From contig JAFWYN010000023.1 of the NCBI GenBank assembly GCA_017522685.1, forward strand, positions 1 through 15,974: a stretch of 15,974 nucleotides of DNA, in the 5' to 3' direction. The notes beneath the pieces were generated by a model. The model was given only the letters and a program-made list of their open reading frames with translations, was not told where the DNA came from and ran no database searches. This document shows positions 1 through 7,000 of the stretch, one piece after another (positions within the stretch are counted from its first letter, which is position 1; the number at the start of each line of letters is the position of its first letter). The stretch is from Lachnospiraceae bacterium. GTDB taxonomy: Bacteria; Bacillota_A; Clostridia; Lachnospirales; Lachnospiraceae. Position numbers and translations under genes: made by a program.

Positions 1-335
1 AGAAAATCGTGCAGACATTGGATAGCATCACCATGTTTAACGCCGGAAAACAGAAGGAGGAAGCGTTACAGCTTTTACGGAAGTGGTTTCCCCAGATGGA
101 GAATTTCCTCGGACAGCTAAAGAAGTATCAGGTTACCATCGACGATTTAATTTCCCAAAACCAAGAACTGGAAGCCCGGGCAAAGGCTGGGGAAAGCGGA
201 AAACTGAAAAATGCGATGGAGCGTGCGAAGCAGGAAAGCGAATTAAGGGAGCTGCACCGGCTCATGGACCGGATACCCCCGGAGCTTTTAGCAGAGCTCA
301 AACAGGAAGCAAAAAAGGAAGAAAGAAACCGATAG
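1..335 (+). CDS. MobV-family relaxase (plasmid recombination protein, Pre/Mob), C-terminal fragment cut by window edge
   Basis: The frame is open from base 3 with no stop before the edge, so the GTG at 9 is not a convincing start and this is the tail of a longer protein. The visible part of about 110 residues contains FNAGKQKEEALQLL, a KWFPQ segment, a long charged region of coiled-coil character, and an end rich in Lys/Glu after R-I-P-P-E-L-L-A-E-L. I recognise this pattern as the C-terminal region of MobV relaxases of Clostridia. Such relaxases nick the transfer origin and attach covalently to the DNA during mobilization by a helper conjugation system. The catalytic His-rich N-terminal domain is outside the window, so the class rests on the tail and on the neighbours. 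The stop is 43 bases before tnpW, so the two are probably co-transcribed. Confidence 0.75.
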   Translation, partial: KIVQTLDSITMFNAGKQKEEALQLLRKWFPQMENFLGQLKKYQVTIDDLISQNQELEARAKAGESGKLKNAMERAKQESELRELHRLMDRIPPELLAELKQEAKKEERNR

Positions 336-364
336 CCGGCATCTGCGGATGCTAAGAAACAAGG

Positions 365-372
365 AAAGGAGG
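365..372 (+). promoter_or_regulatory. Ribosome binding site that fixes the tnpW start
   Basis: AAAGGAGG lies 6 bases before ATG 379. It directly abuts the in-frame ATG at 373, which is too close to be used, so 379 is preferred over 373 and over the far-upstream start at 349. Confidence 0.7.
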
Positions 373-378
373 ATGCCT

Positions 379-570
379 ATGGAGATGAACCGAAGCGGTA
401 CGGAATTACCGGCAGGAAGGGTTCTTGTGGCAGAGGACGGAAAACAGTATTTTGTGTGTGGGAAAAACCACATCGAGATATCCGAACACTTTGCCACAAA
501 CGGTAAGAAACTGGATGCCCTGCTTACGGATGTAATGCTATACACTGCGGAAGGTAAGATTTCTGCTTAA
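379..570 (+). CDS. tnpW: Transposon-encoded protein TnpW
   Basis: A 63-residue protein directly upstream of the recombinase. The core has G-K-Q-Y-F-V-C-G-K-N-H-I-E-I-S-E-H-F followed by a helical K-K-L-D-A-L-L-T-D-V segment. This fits the small TnpW family found in Tn4451-like elements, where a short beta-rich start is followed by a conserved S-x-x-F motif and a helix. Its molecular role is not established to my knowledge. Position and orientation, between relaxase and recombinase, are the usual ones. I chose ATG 379 because of its ribosome site; the open frame extends back to 349. Assignment is by family resemblance and context, not by any catalytic residue. Confidence 0.7.
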   Translation: MEMNRSGTELPAGRVLVAEDGKQYFVCGKNHIEISEHFATNGKKLDALLTDVMLYTAEGKISA

Positions 571-575
571 ATACA

Positions 576-604
576 TTGATTATCACCCATGCTTACGCTA
601 TAAT
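576..604 (+). promoter_or_regulatory. Promoter of the large serine recombinase gene
   Basis: TTGATT (576-581) is followed after exactly 17 bases by TATAAT (599-604). The recombinase ATG is at 657, leaving a 5' leader of about 45 bases. An imperfect inverted repeat brackets the -10 box (see next entry). Confidence 0.65.
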
Positions 605-634
605 ATTTTTACAGGCAGTATTGTAAGCGTGGGT
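585..634 (+). repeat. Inverted repeat bracketing the recombinase -10 box, candidate operator
   Basis: ACCCATGCTTAC (585-596) and GTAAGCGTGGGT (623-634) are inverted copies with one T/G mismatch, separated by 26 bases that contain TATAAT. The left arm sits between -35 and -10 and the right arm just after the expected start site. It cannot form a hairpin in the transcript of this promoter, so a protein-binding dyad is more likely. In a read-through transcript from tnpW it could fold, but no U-tract follows. Confidence 0.5.
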
Positions 635-656
635 TGTTTCAAAAAGGAGGATTTTA

Positions 657-2279
657 ATGAAACAACCAAACAATACAACCATTTATAACACGGCACTTTA
701 CCTTCGTCTGAGCCGGGACGACGAGCTTCAGGGAGAAAGCGGAAGTATCCGCACCCAACGGATGATGCTCCGGGAATATGCCCATGAGCATGGTCTGAAC
801 GTGGTGGGTGAATACATTGATGACGGATGGTCCGGCACCAATTTTGACCGCCCGGAGTTCCAACGGATGATTGATGACATCGAGGATGGCAGAATCAACT
901 GTGTTGTGACAAAGGATTTGTCACGCCTTGGCAGAAACTACATCCTGACCGGACAGTACACAGAGCTTTATTTCCCAAGTAAGGGAGTCCGCTACATTGC
1001 CATCAATGACAACGTGGATACCCTAAACGGCGACAATGAGCTTGCCCCGTTTTTAAACATCCTGAATGAGATGCACGCCAGACAGACAAGCAAGAAGGTC
1101 AAGGCAGCCTTCCGTACCCGGTTTGCAAACGGAGCCCATTACGGAGCCTATGCACCCCTAGGGTATCGAAAGGACCCGGAGCAGACGGGACACCTTCTGA
1201 TTGACCATGATACCAAGTGGATTATCGAAAAGATATTTGACCTTGCCCTGCACGGTGCAGGAGCGGCGAAAATCACACGGATACTGATGGAGGAAAAGGT
1301 TTCCACACCGGCGTGGGTAAATTTCCAGAGAAACGGCACCTTCGCTCATGTATTTGAGGGAGCAGAGGAATCCAAACGGTATCAGTGGACGATATCACAG
1401 GTAAAAAGCATCCTAAAGGATGAAAACTACATCGGGAATAGCGTGCACAACCGCCAGTCCACCGTTTCCTTTAAAAACAAAAAGGTGGTACGGAAGCCAG
1501 AGTCGGAGTGGTTCCGGGTAGAAAATACCCATGAAGCCATCATCACGAAGGAAATGTTCTTACAGGTACAGGAGCAGATAGCCGGTCGCCGGAGGGTATG
1601 CAAAAACGGTCAGACCCAGGTATTTGCCGGACTTATCAAGTGTGCCGACTGCGGATGGACACTTTCCTATGCGGAAAACCGGCAGAACAAAACACCGTAC
1701 GGCTACTACCATTGCAGGAAAAACGGACAGGGCCTTGGACAATGCTCCATGCACTACATCCGCTATGATGTTCTTTACGGATATGTGCTTTCCAGACTGC
1801 AATACTGGTCGGAGCAGGTGCACCGGGACGATGAAAAGCTGTTACAGCAGTTGTTAAACGCCGGAAACAAGGAACGCAGTGCCGCAAAGAGACAAAGAGC
1901 CGTGGAACTGAAAAGAGCCACAAAGAGAAAAGCCGAGGTAGACGGACTGTTTACAAAGCTGTATGAGGACTGGTCTTTAGGAAAGATAACCGAATACAAT
2001 TTTACCATGCTTTCGGAACGGTTTCAGACAGAACAACAGGAACTGGAAACGAAAATCCGGGAATTGCAGGAAGCCTTAAGTTCCATGGAGCAGACGGAAA
2101 GTGATGCAGGAAAATGGGTGGAACTGATTAAGCAGTATGCCAGTCCCACAGAACTGACCGCTGAGCTTTTAAATACCATGATTGAGAAAATCGTGGTGCA
2201 CGAAGCTGTAAAAAGCCCGGATGGCTGCCGGAAACAGAAGGTAGACATCTACTACCGCTTTATCGGAAAGATTGATTAA
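657..2279 (+). CDS. Large serine recombinase, TnpX-like integrase/excisionase with zinc ribbon and DUF4368-type C-terminus
   Basis: 540 residues, a normal length for the TnpX group. The N-terminal resolvase catalytic domain (about 12-160) has A-L-Y-L-R-L-S-R-D-D-E with the nucleophile Ser19, then S-I-R-T-Q-R and K-D-L-S-R-L-G-R-N. A recombinase DNA-binding domain follows (about 180-300). Next comes a zinc ribbon with Cys329, Cys332, Cys353 and Cys363 (C-A-D-C-G-W, then Y-Y-H-C and Q-C-S-M-H). A Lys/Glu-rich coiled coil lies at about 395-480. The C-terminus, ending Y-Y-R-F-I-G-K-I-D, is typical of the DUF4368 tail. Enzymes of this group catalyse excision and insertion through a covalent phosphoserine intermediate. 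The start is fixed by AAAAAGGAGG at 641-650, 6 bases before ATG. All key residues are present, so the element may still be able to move. Confidence 0.92.
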   Translation: MKQPNNTTIYNTALYLRLSRDDELQGESGSIRTQRMMLREYAHEHGLNVVGEYIDDGWSGTNFDRPEFQRMIDDIEDGRINCVVTKDLSRLGRNYILTGQYTELYFPSKGVRYIAINDNVDTLNGDNELAPFLNILNEMHARQTSKKVKAAFRTRFANGAHYGAYAPLGYRKDPEQTGHLLIDHDTKWIIEKIFDLALHGAGAAKITRILMEEKVSTPAWVNFQRNGTFAHVFEGAEESKRYQWTISQVKSILKDENYIGNSVHNRQSTVSFKNKKVVRKPESEWFRVENTHEAIITKEMFLQVQEQIAGRRRVCKNGQTQVFAGLIKCADCGWTLSYAENRQNKTPYGYYHCRKNGQGLGQCSMHYIRYDVLYGYVLSRLQYWSEQVHRDDEKLLQQLLNAGNKERSAAKRQRAVELKRATKRKAEVDGLFTKLYEDWSLGKITEYNFTMLSERFQTEQQELETKIRELQEALSSMEQTESDAGKWVELIKQYASPTELTAELLNTMIEKIVVHEAVKSPDGCRKQKVDIYYRFIGKID

Positions 2280-2286
2280 ATGAAAC

Positions 2287-2317
2287 TCCCTGCGTGTCGG
2301 GATGCGGTACGCAGGGG
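2287..2317 (+). terminator. Hairpin after the recombinase gene, possible terminator or end-structure
   Basis: CCCTGCGT (2288-2295) and ACGCAGGG (2309-2316) form a perfect 8-bp stem, with one more T/G pair outside, around a 13-base loop. No U-run follows, so intrinsic termination is doubtful. It lies about 25 bases inside the right end of the element and could instead be part of the recombinase-binding site. Confidence 0.4.
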
Positions 2318-2332
2318 AAACAATAACCTTAA

Positions 2333-2342
2333 CTATGGGAGA
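2333..2342 (+). other. Right junction (attachment site) between mobile element and split host gene
   Basis: Host reading frame begins with TGG-GAG-ACC (W-E-T) at 2336-2344, which in XRE regulators is the conserved S-K-W-E stretch at the start of the fourth helix. Upstream the same frame meets a stop at 2330-2332. Two consecutive GA dinucleotides (2339-2342) fit the GA crossover site known for TnpX-type recombinases. The exact base cannot be fixed without the left junction. Confidence 0.6.
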
Positions 2343-2848
2343 CCGGAGAATCCTACCCGGATATTACCTTTCTGCCTGCATTGGCCAATATATTTGAGAC
2401 TAGTGTTGATTTGTTGCTGGGTATGGATACAATTCGGGCAGAAGAAGCGATACACAATATCCATGCAAAAGCTTCTGAATGCCAGCGAAACGGAGATTAT
2501 GAAGGAGCTGAAAAAAACTATCGGGATGCCCTGTTACTGTATCCCAACAAGCCGGGTATGCTTTTGGGCTTGGCGGGAGTATTGGCACTAAAAGGAGATG
2601 CAGAAGAAGCCATAGAACTGATAGAACGCGGTCTGCCTTTATCGTGTAGTGAGAAGCAAAAGGCAACCATGCGGGCTATTTTATGCTTTTTATATCTAAA
2701 AGCCGGCAAAGCAGACAAAGCAAATCAGCTGGCATCGGAGCTACCCCATATGCGGGAGAGTAGAGAACTGATACAACCCTTGATTCAGCAGGGGGTGGAT
2801 GAAATACAGGTGGATGAGGAGATAAAGCGGATTTTGCTGGGAGAGTGA
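2333..2848 (+). pseudogene. 3' part of an XRE-family regulator with TPR region, split by the mobile element
   Basis: The frame reads W-E-T-G-E-S-Y-P-D-I-T-F-L-P-A-L-A-N-I-F, then S-V-D-L-L-L-G-M-D. This is the second half of an HTH_3/XRE domain at its normal junction to the linker. About 140 residues of helical tetratricopeptide-like repeats follow, with G-D-Y-E-G-A-E-K-N-Y-R-D-A-L and K-G-D-A-E-E-A-I-E-L-I-E as the clearest repeats. The recognition helix and the start codon are missing and should lie beyond the left end of the element. Internal TTG 2381 or ATG 2423 could in principle start a TPR-only peptide, but neither has a good ribosome site. A natural terminator follows at 2891. The remaining part is intact, so the damage is an insertion, not decay. 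Confidence 0.8.
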
Positions 2849-2890
2849 TTTGTGAAGGAATATTAGGATGTATGTAAAGTGATATTGTGA

Positions 2891-2921
2891 GTACTCCCGG
2901 TGGAAATCCGGGAGTACTTTT
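2891..2921 (+). terminator. Intrinsic terminator after the split XRE-TPR gene
   Basis: GTACTCCCGG (2891-2900) pairs perfectly with CCGGGAGTAC (2908-2917) around loop TGGAAAT, followed by TTTT. It belongs to a family of four similar hairpins in this window (also at 11954, 13945 and 15051). Confidence 0.85.
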
Positions 2922-2929
2922 GGTATAAT
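2901..2929 (+). promoter_or_regulatory. Possible promoter overlapping the terminator
   Basis: TATAAT (2924-2929) starts three bases after the U-tract. Exactly 17 bases upstream lies TGGAAA (2901-2906), the terminator loop, a 4-of-6 match to TTGACA. The same arrangement occurs at 15061-15089. The -35 is weak, so activity is uncertain. Confidence 0.35.
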
Positions 2930-2971
2930 TGGGAATAGATTGTAAGGACAGGGGGAGGAGGCTTCAGTGAG

Positions 2972-3000
2972 TTGAAAACCCCTATGATTTGTGCTATAAT
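2972..3000 (+). promoter_or_regulatory. Main promoter of the acyl-transfer operon
   Basis: TTGAAA (2972-2977), 17-base spacer, TATAAT (2995-3000), preceded by TG one base before the -10 box (extended -10, TGCTATAAT). The first gene starts at 3040, giving a leader of about 33 bases. Confidence 0.8.
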
Positions 3001-3039
3001 TCATTCGTTAGGCCAAACATACGTAAAGTGAGAGAAACT

Positions 3040-3438
3040 ATGTTAAAAGTACATCATATCGGTTATCTTGTAAAGAAAATAAGTAAGGCGGAAAAGGATT
3101 TTGCGGCTTTGGGGTTCGAATGCATTGCCCCCGTGGTATATGACCCTTTGAGGGATGCAGATATCAGTTTTTGGGAGAAGGATGGATACTGTGTAGAGCT
3201 GGTATCTCCCAAAAGCGAGAAATCAATAGTTTATGACCTCTTAAAGAAATTTAAGAATATGCCCTATCATATCTGTTACAGCAGTACGGATATGAACAGT
3301 GACATAGAGGAGCTACGCGAGAAGGGCTATATGGTGTTGGATGAGCCCATGGAGGCGGTGGCCATAGAGGGCAGAATGGTGTGCTTTTTATTTAGTGCAA
3401 ATAGCGGGATGATAGAGTTACTGGAGGCGGCAGAATGA
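3040..3438 (+). CDS. VOC-superfamily protein (methylmalonyl-CoA epimerase / glyoxalase-like)
   Basis: 132 residues, the length of a single VOC (vicinal oxygen chelate) module pair. The start M-L-K-V-H-H-I-G-Y-L-V is the classic first strand of methylmalonyl-CoA-epimerase-like proteins. Four candidate metal ligands fall where the family has them: His6 (or His5), Glu53 in C-V-E-L-V-S-P, His77 in Y-H-I-C-Y, and Glu126 in G-M-I-E-L-L-E. I therefore expect a metal-dependent enzyme rather than a binding protein. Substrate is unknown; in this operon an epimerase or isomerase acting on the acyl unit or its precursor is a guess. I chose ATG 3040 over the upstream in-frame start at 2989, because that start lies inside the promoter. 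The ribosome site (GTGAGAG) is weak. The stop overlaps the ATG of the next gene by 4 bases (ATGA), indicating translational coupling. Confidence 0.75.
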   Translation: MLKVHHIGYLVKKISKAEKDFAALGFECIAPVVYDPLRDADISFWEKDGYCVELVSPKSEKSIVYDLLKKFKNMPYHICYSSTDMNSDIEELREKGYMVLDEPMEAVAIEGRMVCFLFSANSGMIELLEAAE

Positions 3439-5228
3439 AATGTTTAGAGTATCCGTTTGAGGGGGAATTTCTATTAAAAAAGAAAAAGAGCCTAAAACGT
3501 GAGCTGATGGCACAGAATGAAAACAGAATCGTAAAAAAGATTGCTGTACTGGGTGGTTCGACAACAAGGGAAATCCTTGAAATGACAGAGCTTTTTCTGC
3601 TGAATAATGGAGTGGAACCATGTTTTTACGAATCAGAGTACAATCAATACTATGAAGAAGCCATGTTTCCCAACGAGAAGCTGGATGCCTTTGCACCGGA
3701 TGTAATCTTTATACATACCTCCAACAGAAATATTTCCGCATTTCCTGCCATGACGGATTCCAAGGAGCAGGTGGATGCCCTGTTGAATACACAAATGGAC
3801 AAGTTTACTGCTATGTGGGACAGATTGCGCGAGGTATATAAATGCCCTATTATCCAAAACAATATGGAACTACCTTTATACAGATTGTTAGGCAATAAGG
3901 ACGGGGTAGATTTTCACGGCAAAACATCCTTTGTAAGACGATTGAATCAAAGGTTTGCGGATTATGCGGCAAGCCATGATAATTTTTATATACATGATTT
4001 AGAGTATTTGGCAGCCTCTTACGGAATGGAACGTTTCTCTGATCCGTTCTACTGGCATATGTATAAATATTGTATGTGTGTGCCCGCCATTCCCACCTTT
4101 GCCTATTCTCTGAGCAATATTTTGAAGTCTTTGTTCGGCAAAAATAAAAAAGGATTGGTTTTGGACCTGGACAATACCCTCTGGGGAGGAGTCATAGGAG
4201 ATGACGGTCAGGAAGGCATAGAAATCGGGCCCGAAACGTCCATGGGACAGGTGTATAGTGAGTTCCAGAGCTATATCAAAGAATTGAAGCAAATCGGTGT
4301 GGTATTGGCAGTGAATTCCAAGAATGATATGGAAAATGCTTTGTTGGGATTGAACGTAAGGGATACGGTACTTACGGCGGAGGATTTTGCCTGCATAAAA
4401 GCCAATTGGCAGCCTAAGGACAGAAATTTTGCAGAGATTGCACAGGAGCTGTCTCTGTTACCGGAGAGTTTGGTTTTTGTGGATGATAACCCGGTGGAAA
4501 GAGAGATTGTGACCAAGCAAATCTCCGGAGTATTAGCGCCACCTATGGAAAAGGTGGAGCAGTATGCAGGTATCCTTGATAAAGCCGGTTATTTTGAGAC
4601 AACCACACTTTCGGCGGATGATTTGAAGAGAAATGATATGTACCGGGAAAATGCAAAGCGCATGCAGCTGCAGTCAGCATTTGCATCTTACGAGGAATAT
4701 CTGCTTTCCTTGGAGATGAAGGCGATTATTAAAGAGTTTGATGCATTGTCGCTTCCGCGAATTACCCAGTTGACCAATAAGAGCAATCAGTTTAATCTGA
4801 CCACTCGCAGATATACTCAAAAGGAACTGGAGGAAGTGGTTGCAGATAACAGTAATATCACCTTATACGGCAGACTGGAGGACCGTTTCGGAGACAATGG
4901 TATCGTCAGTGTGGTTTGTGGTCATGAGGATGATGGCAAGGCATTTCATATTGATTTGTGGCTGATGAGTTGCCGTGTATTAAAGCGTGATATGGAATGT
5001 GCCATGATGGACATGCTGGTGGAGAAGTGCAAAGGCAGAGGTCTTACGGCTATATACGGCTACTATTACCCGACTGCAAAGAATAGTATGGTTTGCAAAT
5101 TTTTTGAGGAGCGGGGCTTTGTATTGCATCAAGAGGAGAATGGTAATACCGTTTGGTATCTGGATATTTCCGGAGAATATAAAAAGCAAAATCATGTGAT
5201 AGAGATAAAAGGAGATAAGGACGAATGA
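3435..5228 (+). CDS. FkbH-like HAD-IIIC family protein with SGNH-like N-domain and GNAT-like C-domain
   Basis: 597 residues. The N-terminal part (about 36-230) starts I-A-V-L-G-G-S-T-T-R-E-I, an SGNH-like fold as in FkbH-like proteins such as Bacteroides BF1531. The HAD-IIIC phosphatase core follows: L-D-L-D-N-T-L-W-G-G with Asp244 and Asp246, V-N-S-K-N-D with Ser295, A-N-W-Q-P-K with Lys328, and V-F-V-D-D-N-P with Asp350 and Asp351. The C-terminal part (about 435-575) has L-T-N-K-S-N-Q-F-N-L-T-T and a GNAT-like acyltransferase region ending near F-F-E-E-R-G-F. FkbH enzymes take 1,3-bisphosphoglycerate, remove phosphate and leave a glyceryl group on an ACP thiol. All HAD catalytic residues are present. 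The next gene is an ACP overlapping by 4 bases, which strongly supports this role. The exact acyl group is inferred, not shown. Cytoplasmic, no membrane segment. Confidence 0.88.
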   Translation: MKCLEYPFEGEFLLKKKKSLKRELMAQNENRIVKKIAVLGGSTTREILEMTELFLLNNGVEPCFYESEYNQYYEEAMFPNEKLDAFAPDVIFIHTSNRNISAFPAMTDSKEQVDALLNTQMDKFTAMWDRLREVYKCPIIQNNMELPLYRLLGNKDGVDFHGKTSFVRRLNQRFADYAASHDNFYIHDLEYLAASYGMERFSDPFYWHMYKYCMCVPAIPTFAYSLSNILKSLFGKNKKGLVLDLDNTLWGGVIGDDGQEGIEIGPETSMGQVYSEFQSYIKELKQIGVVLAVNSKNDMENALLGLNVRDTVLTAEDFACIKANWQPKDRNFAEIAQELSLLPESLVFVDDNPVEREIVTKQISGVLAPPMEKVEQYAGILDKAGYFETTTLSADDLKRNDMYRENAKRMQLQSAFASYEEYLLSLEMKAIIKEFDALSLPRITQLTNKSNQFNLTTRRYTQKELEEVVADNSNITLYGRLEDRFGDNGIVSVVCGHEDDGKAFHIDLWLMSCRVLKRDMECAMMDMLVEKCKGRGLTAIYGYYYPTAKNSMVCKFFEERGFVLHQEENGNTVWYLDISGEYKKQNHVIEIKGDKDE

Positions 5229-5467
5229 GCAGAGAAGAGATTTTTGAACAGTTGAATGAAGTGTTTCGGGATGTTTTTGATGATGAGAGTATTGTAGTAA
5301 CAGATGAGACCGTATCATCGGATATTGAAGATTGGGATAGTTTTGCCCATATTAATCTGATTGTAAATGTAGAGCAGAGTTTTTCCGTAAAATTCAGTAT
5401 GGGAGAAGTATCTTCTATGAAAAATGTAGGTGCGATGGTTGATATTATTGCATCCAAGCTTGCATAG
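5225..5467 (+). CDS. Acyl carrier protein of the FkbH/MBOAT system
   Basis: 80 residues, acidic, with the size of a stand-alone ACP. The phosphopantetheine attachment motif is D-W-D-S-F-A-H-I-N-L-I, with Ser39 as the modified residue. Phe replaces the more common Leu after the Ser, as in many DltC-like and FkbH-associated carriers. ATG overlaps the TGA of the FkbH-like gene (ATGA at 5225-5228), and the MBOAT gene starts 15 bases after its stop. In dlt systems the analogous DltC hands its thioester to the membrane MBOAT protein DltB; I infer the same hand-over here. A fatty-acid-synthesis AcpP is unlikely given context and motif. Confidence 0.9.
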   Translation: MSREEIFEQLNEVFRDVFDDESIVVTDETVSSDIEDWDSFAHINLIVNVEQSFSVKFSMGEVSSMKNVGAMVDIIASKLA

Positions 5468-5482
5468 AGAGCGTAGGAAGAG

Positions 5483-6976
5483 ATGTTATTCAATTCACAG
5501 ATATTTATTTTTCTATTCCTGCCGCTGGTGCTGGTGGGCTGGTATTTCATCAATCATTTCAAAAAGTATAAGCTGGCACTTGTATTCTTAGGCGGCATGT
5601 CTTTGTGGTTTTACGGATATTTTAATCCATCATATCTATGGATTATTGTAGGAAGTATAGCCGTAAATTATGCAAACAGCTTATTGATGGATAAGTGGAA
5701 GTCTAAGTATGCGTCGAAGGTCGGACTAGGCATAGGACTGGTTTTTAATATAGGCATATTGGGATATTATAAGTATTTTGACTTCTTTATTGAAAATGTG
5801 AATGCTGTATTTCGGACGGATTTTGCATTAAAGCATATTATCCTCCCCCTTGGAATCAGCTTTTTTACATTACAGCAGTTATCCTATATCATTGACAGAA
5901 GCTGGGGGACGGCACCCCATTACGGTATCATAGAGTATTTGGCTTATGTATCCTTCTTTCCCCAGTTAATCGCCGGTCCCATTGTGTTGCACAGTGAGAT
6001 AATTCCGCAGTTTCGGGATTTGGAAAAGAGAAAATTTAATGCAACGGATTTTGCGGATGGTATTATATTATTTTCGCTGGGTCTGATTAAGAAGGTGCTA
6101 TTGGCTGATGCAATTGCTTTGTTTGTGAATGAGGGATTTGCCAAGGTTTACTACCTGGATACCGCCGCAGCATGGTTGATTTCTTTGTGTTATGCCATAG
6201 AATTGTATTTTGACTTTAGCGGATATTGTGATATGGCAAATGGTTTGGGAAAGATGTTTCGATTTGACCTGCCTGTAAACTTCCGGTCGCCTTTTAAGTC
6301 TTATTCCGTACCGGAATATTGGCAGAGGTGGCATTATACCCTGACCAGATTTTGGCAGACATATATTTATACCCCTTTAACTATTCGCGGTATGCGTAAA
6401 AAGAATAAAAAGGTGAAAAAGTTTTATTCCATAATGACACCCATGGTAGTATTTCTGATTAGCGGAATATGGCACGGAGCCAGCTGGACCTTTGTGATTT
6501 GGGGCTTGTGTGAAGGTGTTGCTACTGTTTGGGCTCAAAGAAAGCGATTTAAGCTAAAGAAGAGTCCGTTCACCTTGATTTGTACCTTTGGTTTTACCGT
6601 GTTTACATCGGCTATTTTCCGTAGTGAGAATTGGGATACCTTTGTCCGTATGATGAAGGCTATGTTTATTCCTTCTTTTTCAACCATTACGATAGAATTG
6701 ACTTCCGTTTTTCGTGATATGGCAGATTGGTATGTACTGACCAAATTTGCAGAGATTAAGAATGTAGAATTACTCAATATTGTGTGCCCTATTATTTTGG
6801 TCTTCTACTTATTCTTATCATTTGTGATAATTAGAGGCAAAAATGCCCATGAAATATTGCAGTCGCAGAAAGAAAAGGGCTATACATTGCCTTTTACCAT
6901 AGGATTGGTATTATTAACAGGTTGGGCAATTCTTTCGCTGACACAGGTTAGTACATTCTTATATTTCAATTTTTAG
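5483..6976 (+). CDS. MBOAT-family membrane O-acyltransferase (AlgI/DltB-like)
   Basis: 497 residues with roughly ten to twelve hydrophobic segments along the whole length. Family hallmarks are visible: G-Y-Y-K-Y-F-D-F-F, L-P-L-G-I-S-F-F-T, F-F-P-Q-L-I-A-G-P-I, F-D-F-S-G-Y-C-D-M-A, then W-Q-R-W-H-Y-T-L-T-R-F with His284 and I-S-G-I-W-H-G-A-S-W with the invariant catalytic His331. AlgI acetylates alginate and DltB moves D-alanine from DltC across the membrane. Here the donor should be the ACP encoded just upstream. It starts in M-L-F-N-S-Q-I-F-I-F-L-F, the usual first segment for this family, so ATG 5483 is well supported; AGGAAG lies just upstream. The SGNH gene follows 24 bases downstream, as dltD follows dltB (with dltC) in dlt operons. 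Confidence 0.93.
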   Translation: MLFNSQIFIFLFLPLVLVGWYFINHFKKYKLALVFLGGMSLWFYGYFNPSYLWIIVGSIAVNYANSLLMDKWKSKYASKVGLGIGLVFNIGILGYYKYFDFFIENVNAVFRTDFALKHIILPLGISFFTLQQLSYIIDRSWGTAPHYGIIEYLAYVSFFPQLIAGPIVLHSEIIPQFRDLEKRKFNATDFADGIILFSLGLIKKVLLADAIALFVNEGFAKVYYLDTAAAWLISLCYAIELYFDFSGYCDMANGLGKMFRFDLPVNFRSPFKSYSVPEYWQRWHYTLTRFWQTYIYTPLTIRGMRKKNKKVKKFYSIMTPMVVFLISGIWHGASWTFVIWGLCEGVATVWAQRKRFKLKKSPFTLICTFGFTVFTSAIFRSENWDTFVRMMKAMFIPSFSTITIELTSVFRDMADWYVLTKFAEIKNVELLNIVCPIILVFYLFLSFVIIRGKNAHEILQSQKEKGYTLPFTIGLVLLTGWAILSLTQVSTFLYFNF

Positions 6977-7000
6977 TCGTTGATTGAGGTCATGTGATTT

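Larger units (their letters stand above)
1..2340 (+). mobile_element. Right end of an integrative mobilizable element (MobV / TnpW / TnpX type), left part outside the window
   Basis: Three adjacent co-directional genes, a MobV relaxase C-terminus, tnpW and a large serine recombinase, form the usual terminal cassette of Tn4451-like mobilizable elements of Clostridia. The right boundary is placed at about 2336-2342. Left of it there is no host coding sense (a TAA at 2330-2332 in the host frame). Right of it the frame reads W-E-T-G-E-S-Y-P-D-I, the interior of an XRE helix-turn-helix domain. TnpX-family recombinases are known to cross over at GA dinucleotides, and GA occurs at 2339-2340 and 2341-2342. 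Cargo genes and the left end must lie upstream of base 1. The codon use looks richer in GC than that of the surface-modification operon downstream, by eye only. Confidence 0.8.

Noticed and set aside
2280..2591. Open frame of 103 codons starting right after the recombinase stop
   Set aside because: It runs across the element/host junction in a different frame from the clear HTH-TPR sequence, has no ribosome site of its own, and reads as no known protein.
2989..3039. Longer N-terminus of the VOC protein
   Set aside because: Start 2989 falls on the promoter -10 box; VOC homology begins exactly at M-L-K-V-H-H-I-G.
5050..5553. Minus-strand open frame of 167 codons
   Set aside because: It lies antisense over the FkbH-like end, the ACP and the MBOAT start, all strongly supported; its sequence has no recognisable motifs.
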